Part shown: positions 1 through 13,222 of the stretch, piece by piece | Layout of the letters: each line of letters begins with the position of its first letter | How positions within the stretch are numbered: position 1 is the first letter of the stretch | From: Cladopsammia gracilis | Lineage: Eukaryota > Cnidaria > Anthozoa > Scleractinia > Dendrophylliidae | Assembly: GCA_022457155.1 (NCBI GenBank) | Contig: JAJGOT010000090.1 | Location: forward strand, 1,014,001-1,078,000 | Length of the DNA: 64,000 bases | Direction: 5' to 3' | The notes under the pieces: generated by a model | Databases searched by the model: none | Told to the model about the DNA's origin: nothing | The model's input: the letters and a program-made list of their open reading frames with translations, nothing else | Translations under genes and position numbers: made by a program

Positions 1-118
1 TCTCAAAAAACTACTCACAAAACTACTCTCTTCAACAATGAATCTTGTAACAGATCAAATCTTTTAAGAATAACACAGTACGCTCAAAAATTAAAAGTCA
101 TCTCTTACACTTACTTAC

Positions 119-203
119 CCAAATCTCTCTTCTGTATTGTTTTTCTTTTTCCTACGACAGTTCTTTTGTATGCCTCTTTAGCAAAATATTCAACAAATAG
201 CTC
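119..203 (-). CDS. POLE4: POLE4 ortholog, exon 2 (internal)
   Basis: Read on the minus strand, an AG acceptor precedes position 203 and a GTAAGT donor follows 119. The 85-nt exon continues the histone fold begun at 2355-2531 with no phase break. It reads ELFVEYFAKEAYKR, then GKRKTIQKRDL, which matches the second half of the POLE4 histone fold as I remember that family. POLE4 is the small histone-fold subunit of DNA polymerase epsilon and pairs with POLE3; it acts in leading-strand replication and as an H3-H4 chaperone. The exon ends in phase 1, so the last exon lies left of the window. Confidence 0.85.
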
Positions 204-2354
204 CTAAAATGTATTGAAAAAATAAAGACATCGTGTAGAACTGAGCTGTAAAACTTTAAAGTTTCAGCTTTAAAGCTACTAGTAGTACTTGCATTTAAAA
301 TACTGTTTACCAGGCAAAAATTAAAAGAAAAAAAAAACGAATGCTTTTGACTAATTAAGTCATCTCAGGGTAAAAGACCATCTGCTACATGCACATGACA
401 TACATGTATGTTTTTAGTGATTCCAATGGCAACAGTCGTGCTTCATACAGTAAGAATGAACTTGTTTGTTCAAACTGGGGCTCCCCATTTGTTATGGGGG
501 GTGACAACTCTAAGAAGGCCTGTTTCGGGAGAAAAACAAAATTCTTCCGGGAATCTGAAGATTTTGCCGGGAATCGGGAGACTCGAAAAATTTTCGGGGA
601 AACATGAGACAATGTTGTTAAAATTTCGGGAAGTTTGAAATTTTTCGAGAATATCTCCGAAAAAATCGGGAAGATATTCCAAATTTTCGGGACAACTTTC
701 AGTTCTACACAGTATTGCTCAAACAGCGTTTGTTAGAGCTGTCACTCCCTGTATTTGTTGGATTATTAGACCAAGGATGTAGCAACATTAACTTGCCCAG
801 TCAATTTCTCTGGCTTGTGCACCTTTAAAATCTCCCAAAGTCTTTGTTTTCTAGTGAGAATTCAGCAAGTCATAAGTTCTCTTTCAGGTGGTGAAATTAG
901 CCAGTAGCTGGCTCTTAGCTACATCCCTGTTGGGCCTTCATTGGGCCGTACAAAGGATTCTTGCGTAAGTGATGGCATGTTTAGAGACATTACAAGGGTT
1001 TGTATGTTCAGCAGTTCACACCTCCATACACTTTATAGTCTCACCAGTGTAATTAATGGCATTGATAGCAAGGATTTTGCATGTTATAAATGTAGATGTA
1101 GAATGACAATATTTCATACCATAAACTTTGAAACAAAGTTTCCCTCCCCCCTCCCGCTTTTCCCAAAATTTAAAAATCCCCTTCACCCATCACATGAAAA
1201 TAATTAAAGCCCCCTTCTCAATTCTCTTTCGCAAAGTTTTATTTGACATTAAGCTTATCTGTTTCTCAAAGCTCACAGTTTTCCTTGAGCTTCGCTCTCA
1301 GAAAAATGTTTCCTTCTAAAAACAGATAATGTAGGCATAGTGTAAAAATTAAGGCTTTTACTGATGGCACGTACAGCTGCAAGAGGGCCTTGGTGGGTTT
1401 ACAGTGTTGTAAAGCCGGCCGAAAGTCTACACATGCCCCCACCCCCTCCTGCAGCAAAAATCAAGCTAAGTGACATGATATTTGAGCGGCCGTCGAGCCG
1501 CCGAGCCACTGACCAAAATATAACACTGCTTCCAAAGTGGCCCTGCATTCTGTAGTTGCTCCATTTAAGGTTACAGTGTACCTTCAGATCGAAAATTTAT
1601 TGAAAATTTTTTTTTGACGTTAAAATAAAGTTTACAGAATGAACTTTCATCCAAAAAAAAAGTATCGAAAAATAGTGAAAATTGACGGAGAAATGACGGT
1701 ATAACTTTTGTGGGCGGAGTTTGTTTATTAAGCGATATGTTTTTTTAAGCGCCGTTTTCTCAAAGTTAATTTTTCGCTTGTTGGGGACACTTTAAAGAGC
1801 TACAACTCAAAGGGAATTTGTTCGATTTTCCTTAAATTTGGACAGAAGCTAGGCTAACATATAATCAACAAAAATGTGTCGGCGAATTTCTTAATTCCGA
1901 AAACTTTTTCGTCAAGAGGCATTTCCGTGCGATCATTCCAATTTGTTTTCTCCCCTTTTCGAAAATATTCTGTAACTTTTCATTGCAATTGAATATGGGA
2001 AATCGCCGACACGTTTTTTTAGCGCTTCGTGTCCGGAAACCCGAGAACAAATCAAATTAGCAAAATATAATAATCGCTTTGAGTTATAGCGTTTTAAAGC
2101 TGATTCGGACGTTCGAATTTAGACGTCGTAAAAAATTCGACAATTCATTTTATTACCAAATGGTTTCCATATTTAGATAGCCAGCTCTATAAGCTTTAAT
2201 TTGATATCTGGGGTTAGGTATATTAAGTGCAATCTTAAGACGCTAGAGCTGTTATACTGGAGACACCCCCGAAGGTACACTGTAACCTTAAGCTTAAGCT
2301 TAAGCTTAAGCTTATGTGAAAATTTGGGAAAAAACTGATATATTTTAGACTTAC
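204..2354 (-). other. POLE4 intron 1
   Basis: No coding exon is seen. The intron holds a degenerate repeat patch around 520-690 in which CGGGAA-type words recur, AT-rich low-complexity stretches, and four to five copies of AAGCTT in a row near 2289-2314. Confidence 0.7.
2289..2314. repeat. (TAAGCT)n microsatellite
   Basis: Just over four perfect copies of a six-base self-complementary unit, lying in POLE4 intron 1. Confidence 0.9.
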
Positions 2355-2531
2355 TGCGGCCCTGGTTAGAAGGAATACCGACTCTCTGTTAGCCAAATGC
2401 AGGTCAGGATCAATTTTCATCATATTACGAACTCGAGTTTGCGGAAACTGTGTTAATCTTACGGCTGTAGATTCTTCATTTTGCAAGTTCCCTTCCGAAG
2501 AGTCAGCAAGCTGCTCTGTTATGTCCGCCAT
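2355..2531 (-). CDS. POLE4: POLE4 ortholog, exon 1 with start codon
   Basis: ATG at 2531 (minus strand) opens 59 codons ending at a GTAAGT donor after 2355. The N-terminus is acidic and low-complexity (MADITEQLADSSEG). It is followed by the first helices of a histone fold: RLTQFPQTRVRNMMKIDPD and then ESVFLLTRAA. Alignment from memory with animal POLE4 (RLPLARVKALVKADPD-type segment) is clear. The exon ends in phase 0 and joins exon 2 at 203 in frame. An in-frame ATG lies further upstream (2588), but the acidic start at 2531 fits the family better. No TATA box is evident in the upstream 150 bp. Confidence 0.85.
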
Positions 2532-2783
2532 CTTGAATCTGAAACTGGCGGGAAAAAAATACTCGTCCCCAGTCCTTCGCTGTGGCATGTATTTAGAGAC
2601 TTCCGCCGGAAGTTCTGAAAGAATTACTCACATTTCAGCAGTCCTGTGTCTTTTCTGTTCGTTTCTACCTAATGTGAGCAGTGTAAGTTTTCTTGAGATA
2701 AATAGAACTTTATTTAGTCGAAATGCACTTTTCCTATAGCCCATGGTGCTGGCATAATTTTTGGCATAACTCAAGTACCGGGT

Positions 2784-2909
2784 GTTTCTTGGTGTTGCGG
2801 AAGCCATTGTTGGTTAGCTTTTGTGTTGTGGTGTGGGTATTGTTCAGTGTCTTTTGAATCTTTTGTTTTACGTCATTTGGTGATCACACCATCCGCAACA
2901 CCAAGAAAC
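2784..2909. mobile_element. hairpin MITE-like repeat
   Basis: An 18-bp arm at 2784-2801 (GTTTCTTGGTGTTGCGGA) is matched by its reverse complement at 2892-2909, with about 90 bp between. No coding sequence is present, so this looks like a non-autonomous foldback element. Confidence 0.6.
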
Positions 2910-2921
2910 TACCCAAGTACC

Positions 2922-3044
2922 GCATCCTCGGAGACCCAGGGGCAATTAGTTGCAGCGCGACGAAAATCGGCGTTCGCCGTTCTTGAAAACTTACGCCGAT
3001 TTTCATCGTGCCGCAACTAATTGCCCTTGGGTCTCCGTGGATGC
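2922..3044. mobile_element. hairpin MITE
   Basis: Near-perfect palindrome: GCATCC plus GGAGACCC and the following AT-rich segment at 2922-2953 is repeated inverted at 3013-3044, with inner arms (CGACGAAAATCGGCG type) also complementary. It lies directly beside another hairpin repeat at 2784-2909. Confidence 0.75.
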
Positions 3045-6000
3045 AAGCAACCGAGCATAATTTTTCAAAAAAGCACTGCTCGAGCATAATTATACGATTT
3101 TCGCACTTTTTGAAGTATTTAAGCAAAAAATTTCATTCTTGTTTGTTATAAAAGTGCTATTTTAGAAGCAACTTAAAAGAGTAGCTATTATTAACTGTTT
3201 TAATTACTTGTATTCACACTTCAATGTGAATATTTCTTACCTGAATATGATTGTTATTCATGAGTTTTGCCGTAGTGAATTATTGAAATGATTAAACTTT
3301 TCATTCACCCATGCGCAAATCATACCAAGACGATATTTGAATTTTCTTAACGATCTTTTAGTTTGCTGCTCTGTCGAAACTCTTCTTTGATCGCTTAAAT
3401 TTAGACTATCAAAGCAAAGTTCTCCAGGATTTTGTGGCAAGTGGGAAGAAAGAAATAAGTCAGGCATACAATGAGGATTAAGTGCAGGAATTGTACAATC
3501 GATACTGCACAGGTCAACACTGCAAATGGACCTCATAGTGTCAGCGTCTCTCTAACAAGGAAAATGGTTCCGTTCATAATTACTTGCGTTGAGACCCACG
3601 ATTCTTATGGTTATTCTCCCTTTAAGACTGCTTGTGATAAATACGGTGTATGAGGTAAGTAATATCTGATGTAATAAGTAGAACCATCGAAGCCAAGCTA
3701 AATTAGCCTGGACAACAGGCATTTTACTTTTCTCCACTGCGTGGCTCGCGCTCGCTTCTCGCGCTTCGCGCTCGTTTCTTGCGCCTCGCGCTAGCGCACC
3801 ACAGAAGCGCCTATTGTGCAGGCTAGGGCTAAAATAAACCTTTATAATTCACGACATTTTGAGTATGAATCAAAGACCAAATTAATTTCTCTTCACCGAC
3901 ATCCAAGCTTATCTGTCGTTCATTACGCCAGGCACTTTTATAGCCTGAGTAAAAGTACTTTTGATAACGAAGCTGCGTTGAAACGTGCTATATTTTTATT
4001 TCAAATTTGCTCTCCCCAGTTGATAATATGTAACTACAAACAAAGTCAAGTGGTAGGAAAGTTGTGAAGAATTGCTGCTCTATTTAGAAATTATTCAAAG
4101 GTCCGAATTTAAAGATGATGACTGATCTAAAGTTGTATAAATGTTGTTATATATTTCCGATGATTACCTTTTCATTTGTATAGTTTTAATTTGCTGATCG
4201 AATCTATCTGCCATGTCTAGTAGACCGGGCACTTTTACAGCAGTGATAGTACTTTTGATAATGAAGCTGCGTGAAAACGTGCTCCCTCATATCAAACACA
4301 AGGAAAGTATTTAATCATGATATCCAAACACCAAAAAGTGGGTTGAAAAACGAGGCGCAGCCGAGTTTTTATAGCCCACTTCGAGGTGTTTGGATAGCGG
4401 ATGAAACACTCTTTTGAGTGTTTGATATAGCTTCTCAAACTGATCATTAAATGTGGAGAAAACGAAGGAATAAAATCGCTAAAATCTATGCAAATTATAT
4501 CCTTCACGGTAGTGATTTCCTAAATTATTATTATTAATGAGATTTAGAACTGACTGTCTTCGGTGAATCATTTACCTTGGTCAATAAGAACACCATTGTA
4601 GTGTCTTGGTATAAAAATATTATTTATGAATTGGCAATAACGAGTTCGTTATTATTGCGTTAATTTCCCTTTCCTTGTCCCAGTTTTGCAGATAACAAAA
4701 CCGAGAATTGCTAAGAAACGAAGAATCAGTATCAGTCTATTAGTCTGACAGAAAAAGCAGGAGATTTGCAATGTAAGTACTTATGACAAATCTTCTCTTT
4801 CTCCTGCATTAGAGGAATTCGTCAATAGCGCGAACCCAGAGATTATTGCGGAAAACAATCTTTAGTAAAAACCTCGGTGAAAGAAATAACTAAACTTACC
4901 ACGCCACACTAGGCTTATTTTGAAATTCAAACTGAAGGTCTCTTTTAGATCAAATTGATTTAATGTCTTTCCCTTTTTCTACTAGAGGTATAAAGATAAC
5001 ATACTATCGCAAACCCAGTACTCAGCAGTACTAGTCTGGAAGATGCAAAGAAGAAATAATTTTATGTTCCAAACACAAAGTAAGAGGTACGTAAAACTCT
5101 GATATTTTAATAACATTCCACATACAAATAGACATCGATCTTGCCAGTTATCTTGCACTCAGGATCTGTTTTATTTGTCTATCAGGCACAGTCAAGCAAA
5201 AACAAATATCATGAACACGCGCGAGGCAATTGTTTCGCGTGTGTCCCCTGTCTCGTTTATCGCTCGGCCACCCTATGACTGGGGATATCTTCTTAGGTCT
5301 CAACTTAGCAAGCCTCTTTATATCGTCCAGGATAGAACATCTCATGTACAGGCATGCCTTTCTTAAACGTTCTAAAAACCTTTTTGACCCAAAATGCCAA
5401 GTTTTGTACAGAATAGATTTTTAATGGTTTCAAGCAGAGTTCAGTTACAATAGCTTTAGGGGTCGAAATTTATTCGTGAGCTTTGAGAAACCCATATCAA
5501 ATGTAGACAAGAGAAACCTAAAAGCACTTTTTTCTTCTTTCGATTGACTTAAAAATCGAATTAGAAAATTAAAACAAAAAGTTAGAAAATAACCTTAAGT
5601 GGCGGAAATAACTGAATTTCAATCCTTTACAGGATGCCAAGTTAAAGGTCAGGATTCAAGATACTGTACATCCAACGCGATTTGCAAGGCAAGATATAAT
5701 TCTATTCATATCATGTAATGCAAGTTAACACAAAGGTCATTCATTAAATCCGTTACCACCGGGATTCAAACTCGGGTCATATTGACAGGTGGCAACCTCA
5801 GCTACCTAGTTTGTTTTGCCGTTGGATGCAACTGCTAAAGTAACTAAAGAAATCAGCACACAATTATCGATAAAACAAAATCAATAACGGAAAGATGGCC
5901 AGTAGCTGCAAATGTGGTGACCCAAAGCTAGGTGGAGGGTTTCGTGCGTTCCACTTGGTGCTTGTATCACTTTCTCGTCCCGTAGGTATGGAGTACAGCT

Positions 6001-7278
6001 TGGAGTGTTCTACGACGTCCCTGTCCCGCAAGGTGAAACCGGGGACATTCTAGCGGCATTGCACACGGGTACAGTTATCGCAGATCAACGCAGTTGACTG
6101 GACGGCTCAATCCAGAGCTAACCGATACTATACTGTACTGTGATCGCCTAGGATGGCAGGTAGTTTCATCCGGGTTCACACCGGATAATAGAGCACCGGC
6201 AATCAAGAACTACCGCCGAACGGACGGTCTGTATTCAAGCGGGGGTCACAATTTTTTTCAATTTTCTGTATCGCCGAAAATCCCAAACAGTTGGAAATCA
6301 GATTGCAATTTCAGAGATGTTTTATGTTTAATAATAATGGTGTAGTAACTTAGCTTGAAAAAGTCATATTTATAAACTACGCATGAACAAATGGATGAAT
6401 GAATCAAACGGCGATCCTTGAAATATCGATGGCCCAGGAACACAGAATATTAAATTCTGCCTTGCACGGGATTCGAACCCGTAAAGTTTGCCATATGTTG
6501 CAAACTAAACTGAGTTCAAGCAATTTATCTGGTATTATTAAATTGTCTTTTGTAGAACATCACAAACAATAACACTGAGAAGATCATGACTTTTCCATAT
6601 TTACTTTTGAAAAATTGACATCCGATCATTATAACCAGTAGTGACTTGCTGTGTTTTACAAGTTTTCAGAGCAACATTTATGGCTTCTGCACCAAACTAT
6701 CATCCATCCGAACCCAGGATGAAAACGGAAACATCTTCTGGCAGGCCGCCGACGTTAATCGGCACAATTGAATGGAGTGTAGCTCAACCCAGAGCCAACC
6801 GATAGTATACCGTGCTGTTATGAAGGCAGGCTTTTTATAGGGTCACTGGCGAGCTCTATCATGGCTGCCACTACCGCCAGGGGACAGTGCGTACTGAAGT
6901 GAGGGTCATACAATTCCGTTTTAATTTTTTGAATCAAAAATGCAAATATTATATTGAAATTTCTTATTACTCTGTAATAATAATGTAATAATTTTACATT
7001 AAAATGTGAACTACGGATGAAAGAATAAATGAGTTAGTTAAAATGATCATGGAAACCTTGGCCAATACAAAAAAATGAGTTATCAGTAAAGCGTTCAGTT
7101 GTAAGGAATTCAAGCCTATGCTGCAGTTCAGTTTGCCGTATAAAATGATATTAGAGCTGCCGTAATTGAAAGAGCTCTACCACTAATTGCCTACGGAACT
7201 AGGCCAATTGCAGGAGTTGCAATTATTTTTGTCTATTGTGGGTATCACGGACAAGAACTGGAGATGAAAAATTATCAA
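3045..7278. other. intergenic, no gene recognised
   Basis: Only short open frames with no recognisable domains. Around 4290-4500 is a copy of a dispersed repeat (a 'GTGTTTGGATA...AACCCACTT' family) seen again near 61330-61520 and 63380-63530. Around 5755-5800 a minus-strand B-box-like GAGTTTGAATCCC suggests a decayed tRNA-derived SINE, and another such B-box (GGGTTCGAATCCCG) lies near 6465-6482 on the minus strand. Confidence 0.6.
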
Positions 7279-7741
7279 GAGTTACACCGGGGGGGGGGGG
7301 GGGGGGGGTACTCAACAAAGTTTTGTACGGGGATGCTCCGCCCCACGGTCCAAACCCTTACCCTTTCATATACCGTTTTTGACAGAAAAGGTACCCCTTT
7401 CATATACCTTTCACTGAAAATGGTACCCCTTTCATATACCTTTCACTGAAAATGGTACCCCTTTCATACAGCCTTTGCGCGCGTCTGTTTGATATATTTT
7501 GAAAGGCGCTTTTTATAATACTTAGATGGCGGTTTTCCATAATTTTTTTGTACTTCAACTCGTGTTTACGCTGCCCTTTCCTATTCTTCGTGAAATCCCT
7601 ACCCTTTCATATACTTCAACTCGTGAAATCCCTACCCTTTCATATACCTCCAGCCTCAAAAAGGTACCCTTTTCGGGCGGAGCATCCCCGTATAGCCCAT
7701 TATTGGGAGTACCCCCCCCCCCCCCCCCTCGGGGAGTTACA
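7279..7741. mobile_element. non-autonomous TIR element with 8-bp target duplication
   Basis: GAGTTACA at 7279-7286 is repeated at 7734-7741 and flanks a 447-bp element. The element starts with CC plus a long G-tract (about 20 G, 7289-7308) and ends with a long C-tract then CTCGGG. Inner inverted arms ACGGGGATGCTCCGCCC (about 7329-7345) and GGGCGGAGCATCCCCGT (about 7676-7692) match. The core contains tandem units built on GGTACCCCTTTCATATACC. An 8-bp duplication is typical of hAT transposons, but no transposase is present, so family assignment is inference. Confidence 0.75.
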
Positions 7742-10340
7742 TTAGGAGAACTGCCACCTTTTCATAACTTGTACTGACTGATTGCGTTTTAAGTTTGCAG
7801 ATTGCAACAATATTTATCATCAGCTGGAAAGAGAAACATTCAGTGGAATTACAATAAAACCGAACATGTTTTGAGTTGGGGAATGAGTTGGAATGAGTTG
7901 GAACTTCTCTCACCACGTTTGGCAGGTTACAGTCATAAGGACAAGTTAATTCAATCGGTATGTTTATATGACGTATTTATGACAACTAGGCCAATCATCA
8001 CCAGCAAGTGATTTTCAAAACAAAACTGTTAACCTAAATCTTCTTTGTGGAGATAGGAAAACTCCTCGGAGCTAGATGAGAACCACTAATAATAATAATT
8101 TAACAAACAAACTTCAGTACACGCCTATCCAAAGAAGTCCGGATTGGAAACCTGGGGAACAAATGGTGTGTGTGTCTGTGTGTCTGGCTGGGATTGGGAA
8201 GGGGCTGTTGGATTGGAGATGTGAGGGAGGGAATGGGTTATATGAAAGTTCTCACTGGCAATACATGCCAATAACGTTTGTAAGGCGAACTTCAATATCC
8301 ACTTTCCCGCCATTAGAGTTTGATCATTTATTGCTTACTCTGGTGGTTTCAATTTTTTTTTTCAGGTTTGTCTTCAAACTGAACCAGATTCGTTACAAAA
8401 ATACGAAAATAACCTTTATTCTGAGGGAAAACGGATTGTTTGCTAAAGAAAACAGCACAAGTTCATGTAAGCATGCCTCGAAAAGTGGTATACGTAAAAT
8501 ATGGGGACTATGTTTCTCACTTTTGGGCGGACATTATAGCATCATTACCAATGCTGCTCAATACTGTGTCATGCAGCATTCCTTTTGTTCAGCAACAAGG
8601 TCTTTGGAAACGAAAATGCTTATTAGTTATGATCAGGAGGTGCGGATAATGGTAGTTGAAGAGCTTGAAGAACAGGAGGCCGAGTCTAGTGAAATCCGTC
8701 ATCCGTCTACTGATTTTGTATCTCTATTTTTAGGACGTTTCCTTGGTCATGAAGTCATCATGAAGTTCTTTAACTGGATTTCAAATGAGTGAAAAGTGAT
8801 CGACATACGCTAGCCTTTCAACCGGGTTCAATCCATTGGGAAAAATCAAAGGCAGACAAAGCTGCTGTTCATGAAATCAGAACACGAAGAATTTCATTTT
8901 CTGACAACGATATAATTATAAAATGCGTGGAAAAGAGTTGGAAGAATTTTCATATTGGTGGCATGAAATTGATTGCAAGTGATATGTATCGATGAAGAGT
9001 TTTTTTGCTTCGAAGGGGAAACAATTTTTGTTAATTAATATAGTAGAAAAAGAAAAATTCGATTTAGCTGTTGCTCTCCAGTCTCTCGGTTTTCAAATTT
9101 CAGGTCACGAGTAAGAACTAGAGTTTACTATGTACAGTACGATGTTTTCTACAGGTCTTTGTTTCAAGTAACCATATTTTCTTCCACCTATTTTCTTACA
9201 AGGTGTAATTCACATGGCTCGGTTTTTTGAAAGCTGATTGATACTAATCCAGGACTTTTAAATTAAGCCAAGGTTTTGTTTCAACTGAATTCTATACTTT
9301 CTACTTGCGAGTGAGATTAGCCACAACGAAATATGAATGAAATCCAGACAGAAAACCTCATTGAAAAATATAACATTGAATTAAACAAAATAAAACAAAC
9401 TGAACACTTAACAAAAATAATTACTCAATCTAAAATTAAAGAAATAAATGACTACTTTACATGGAATATAGTTATTATATCAATGCGTTAGTAAACATCG
9501 ACTTTAAACTCAGTTTTGAAACATGTCAATGTGGATTTCTGTCATTTTCTTGCCTTACTTTCATACCATCCTATAATTAGTACTTTGAGAAAGAGAGACA
9601 GACGCAAACCTCCGATGAACACGCGCTCTGATTAGTTTCCGAAATACCGAGCCAATTCAAGAACATTATTGTTCAGAAAAAAGCTGGATAAAAACAAGAT
9701 AATTGAATTGAACAGTTTCTCGACATTTTCCCATATCATTCTGTAACATTTTAATGCAATTCAATAAAATATTTTCATCGACTTTGGCTTGGGTAGCAGT
9801 CATTTTTCGAGGCAATAAGGCCTGGAATGCATCGTAGGGGACTGATAAACATTTTCAATATTTTGGAAAAACTAATTATATGCTTAAAACTGGTCACATA
9901 TACAGCATCTTGTTCCTCTCGCCTGCCTTTCTTGCTTTCTAAAATGACTGCTACCAGGCCTCATTAGCCTTCTCTTATTTTGTTTTAGACTCGCTGCGAG
10001 CGAGAAGAAAGAGGAAATTATTATTGTTTTAGGTTGAGCCTTAACACAACTATTAAGCTATGATAAACGCGGGTTCAAAATTTGTTGATCAGCGACTGCT
10101 GTTTAACAAATGTTGAATAGTTTAATTATCATGCCAAGTTGAATGTTGAAATAGGCCATTCAATAGGTTGAACGTTGTGAAAACAATAATGACAGGCTCT
10201 ATTCTGTTAAACTGACAAGTTGCAACTTGTTGAACATCGTCATTCAATCGTTTTAAAATGTTGAATGTGTTTTGTACTCATTCAACAAATTGCAACATCG
10301 TTCAACATTTGTTGATCAACAAATGTTGAAGATGTTGAAC
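7742..10340. other. intergenic, no gene recognised
   Basis: A 238-codon open frame at 8076-8792 has no recognisable domain, poor codon character and internal low complexity, and I do not regard it as a gene. Around 10075-10335 an AT-rich stretch repeats words of the type TGTTGAA/TTCAACA in both orientations. Confidence 0.5.
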
Positions 10341-10341
10341 C

Positions 10342-12360
10342 ATGCATCATTTACACCCATATCAACTTAATGCCCTGTCATTAACTCTCAATTGCGCTCT
10401 CGTCCATCATTCAAAGTATCTTGTACAGGATCATTCACTCTCGTGTGCTCTTAATTATCAACCCTTCTTTATTCCAACAACGTTAAGCGCTCTTATCTAT
10501 AGCAACATTCGTGTGTTACTCCACCAACTTTCATGCGGGTTAATCAACTTTCCTCTTGTAATCCTTAATTATTCGAGTGCGCTCTAATCAGCACTTAATT
10601 TCGCTATCGTATTAAAGCCCTATCAAGCTCTTGTCAACTCTCATGACGCAGCATTCGCTCTTGTTACCTCTCATTCAACATTCGCTCTCGTCAAGCTCTG
10701 TACTCTTATTACTTCACAAGTGCTCCTATACGCTCTTGTGAAATCTCGTGCGCTTTTATCCATCCGTCTTTATCGCTATTGTTAACCCTCGTAAGTTGTC
10801 TTCTACATTTATTGAAGATTCGTTCGCTTGTTTCCTCATCATGCGCTTTCTTAAACCCTTTCTAGCTTTTTTTGAATCTCAGGCGTTCTCGTCAACATTC
10901 GCTCGCTCTCGTTATTCATCATTCGCTTTTTGTTAAACCTCGCACGATGATGTGGACTATCAAGCTTTCTTTCCGCTGTCTCTCATTTCTGCACTTGAGT
11001 TTTACGAAGTCGTTAGCTATCATGTACTGTCATTATTTCTTATTCCCTCTCGGCAATTGTCATATTCTATCGTCAACTCTCGTCCCCTCTCGTGAATTTT
11101 CTTATGATTTTGTCAATTCTTACGGGTTCTCGGCAATTTTATTATGCTTTTCACGGTCATCTCTTACGCGATTTCGTAAACATTCGTACGCCGGACGCCG
11201 TCCTCCACTTTAATACTTCTCAGTCAACCTTCGTTCGCTGTTGTCAACTATAATTCACACTCGTCATTTTATTCGGTCTCGTCAACTCTCATGCACCTTC
11301 GGACACTGTCGTCAACTATCATGCGCTCTCGTTTCTCATCGCTTTCATCAACCTTCGGACACTGTCGTCAACTATCATGCGCTCTCGTCTCTCATTCGCT
11401 GTCATCAACATTCGGATACTGTCGTCAACTATCACGCGCTCTTGTTCTCATTTGTTCTCATCAACCTTCTTACACTGTCGTTAACTATCGTGCGTTTTCA
11501 TTATATCTTATTCGCTCTCGTCAATCGTTTTGCGCTGTCGTCAACTGTAATGCTCTTTCTCCATCTCTCACTGATTCTCTCTCATCAACCTTCGGACACT
11601 GTCATCAACTATCATGGGCTCTCGTAATTTCTAATTCGCTCTCGTTAACTTTGGTACGATCCTATGCCGGCTCTCGTCAATCCATGACTCTTTCGTCAAC
11701 CCTTGTGCACTCTAGATCTAGTCATCTCTTGTACGCTCTCGTCGACTATTTTCCACTCTCGTCAACCCCAGTGCGCTTTCATCAAGTATTATGCACTCTC
11801 GCCAACCCTCATACGCGGTCCTTTAAATTCGCATGCGCTCTTTTTACCTCTCACTTCACGGTTGTCTCTTCAAGTTCTCGTAATTTCTCATGCCTTTCAA
11901 ACGCTCTCCTCAATCGTATGTGCTCTCTTTCAACCGTAGTATGTCTTCATCAACTCTCGTACCCTCGCCCCAATCCTCGTGCGCTGTCTTCAATTTTCAT
12001 ACACATGTTTTTTCGTGCACTCATCTGCGCTCTCGTTGATACGCACACACTATTAGAAACTCCTTTGTGCTCTTGCAACTTCGTACGCCAACTCGATTCT
12101 CGGCGGCTTTTGTCAGTCAGTTGATACGATTTCATCAGTAATCATGCGCTCCCATCATTCAAATATGCCCACTCGTCAACCTTCGTACGTTCTCATCGAC
12201 TCTTCTCGTCGGCCCTCGTAGGCTCTTGTAAACTCTCATGTCCTCCTGTCTACCTTGATATGCTTTCGTAGATTTTCTAGCCTTCTCGTCAAACTTCATT
12301 CGTCAGCCTATTGCACTGCCCATAAATATCGCACGCTCGCATCAACTACCGCGCGTCCTT
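10342..12360. repeat. 2-kb degenerate minisatellite (CTCTCGTCAAC family)
   Basis: Roughly 20-30 bp units built from CTCTCGTCAAC, TATCATGCG and TTCGGACACTGTCGT recur many times with substitutions and small indels. The clearest near-identical units lie at 11290-11480 and 11585-11625. Long open frames here (for example 11291-12124, +) come from repeat composition. Confidence 0.8.
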
Positions 12361-12489
12361 GTGAACTCGTTTTTATACATTATTTGTAATTAATCGATAT
12401 AGATTTATTTACACGTGCGCGTTTTAAAGAAAGGAGTTTTTAACTCCTCGGCGTTACTGTATGTGTCTAAAAATATGAAAGTTTATTCC

Positions 12490-12640
12490 ACAGGCATACC
12501 ATCCTCTGTTTGTGTGGTGTACTGTGCATCTGTAATGACCGAATCAGTTTATAAAACTAGCCTCACACCACAGGTTTACCATCCTCTGTTTGTGTGGTGT
12601 GCTGTGCAACTGTAATGACCGTATCGGTATATTAAACTAC
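12490..12640. repeat. two-copy tandem duplication
   Basis: The segment CATACCATCCTCTGTTTGTG onward, through the TGTAATGACCG word, is repeated once with few changes about 75-80 bp later. Confidence 0.75.
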
Positions 12641-13084
12641 ATGGCACAAAATCGGGTGGCATTTGCCTATACAGTATTATCACTCGTCACCAGGCTCCCA
12701 ATCATAGCAAAAATGTCATTTTTTGTAAGGAAAATCAAAATTTCGCGCATTTCTGAGTTGCTTTTCTGAAATCCACATTCATATTCCAGTACTTTGGTTA
12801 CATTTATTCTGTCTAAAAACGTTAAAATATTTTAATAATGTTAAAGAAAGTACCATCATTTTGACCTTGAAGTGAGCAATTTCGTATAAAGGCTTGTATG
12901 GAGTTCGACCGCGCGGTCATCGCTTTAAGCGTTCTAACTCATTATCTCCTGTAAGTTAATGTTTAACTTACAGGAGTATATAGGGGTTTAAACGTGCATT
13001 CTTTGTGCATGTGGATCGATGGGTCTATTTTTGGTGCATTTTTGTTAGATACTGTTAATGGAGTTTTTAGTGAATATATATATC

Positions 13085-13222
13085 TTATTGGGCGGTTTAG
13101 TGTGTGGTATCGTGGGATATTTTTACGAGTCTCGCTGTATTTTGGCGAGCCCGTAGGGCGAGTTAAAATACAAGAGACGAGTAAAAATATTCCACGATAC
13201 TATACACTAAACCGTCCAATAA
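13085..13222. mobile_element. palindromic MITE
   Basis: The left arm beginning TTATTGGGCGGTTTAGTG is mirrored by the right arm CACTAAACCGTCCAATAA, with further complementary inner blocks (TATCGTGGGATATTTTTAC and its inverse). Confidence 0.8.

Noticed and set aside
6465..6482. tRNA gene on the minus strand
   Set aside because: Only a good B-box/T-arm is present; no matching acceptor or D arm, so probably a SINE remnant.
8076..8792. 238-codon open frame
   Set aside because: No domain, low-complexity segments, no splice or homolog evidence.
11291..12124. 277-codon open frame
   Set aside because: Lies wholly in the degenerate CTCTCGTCAAC minisatellite.
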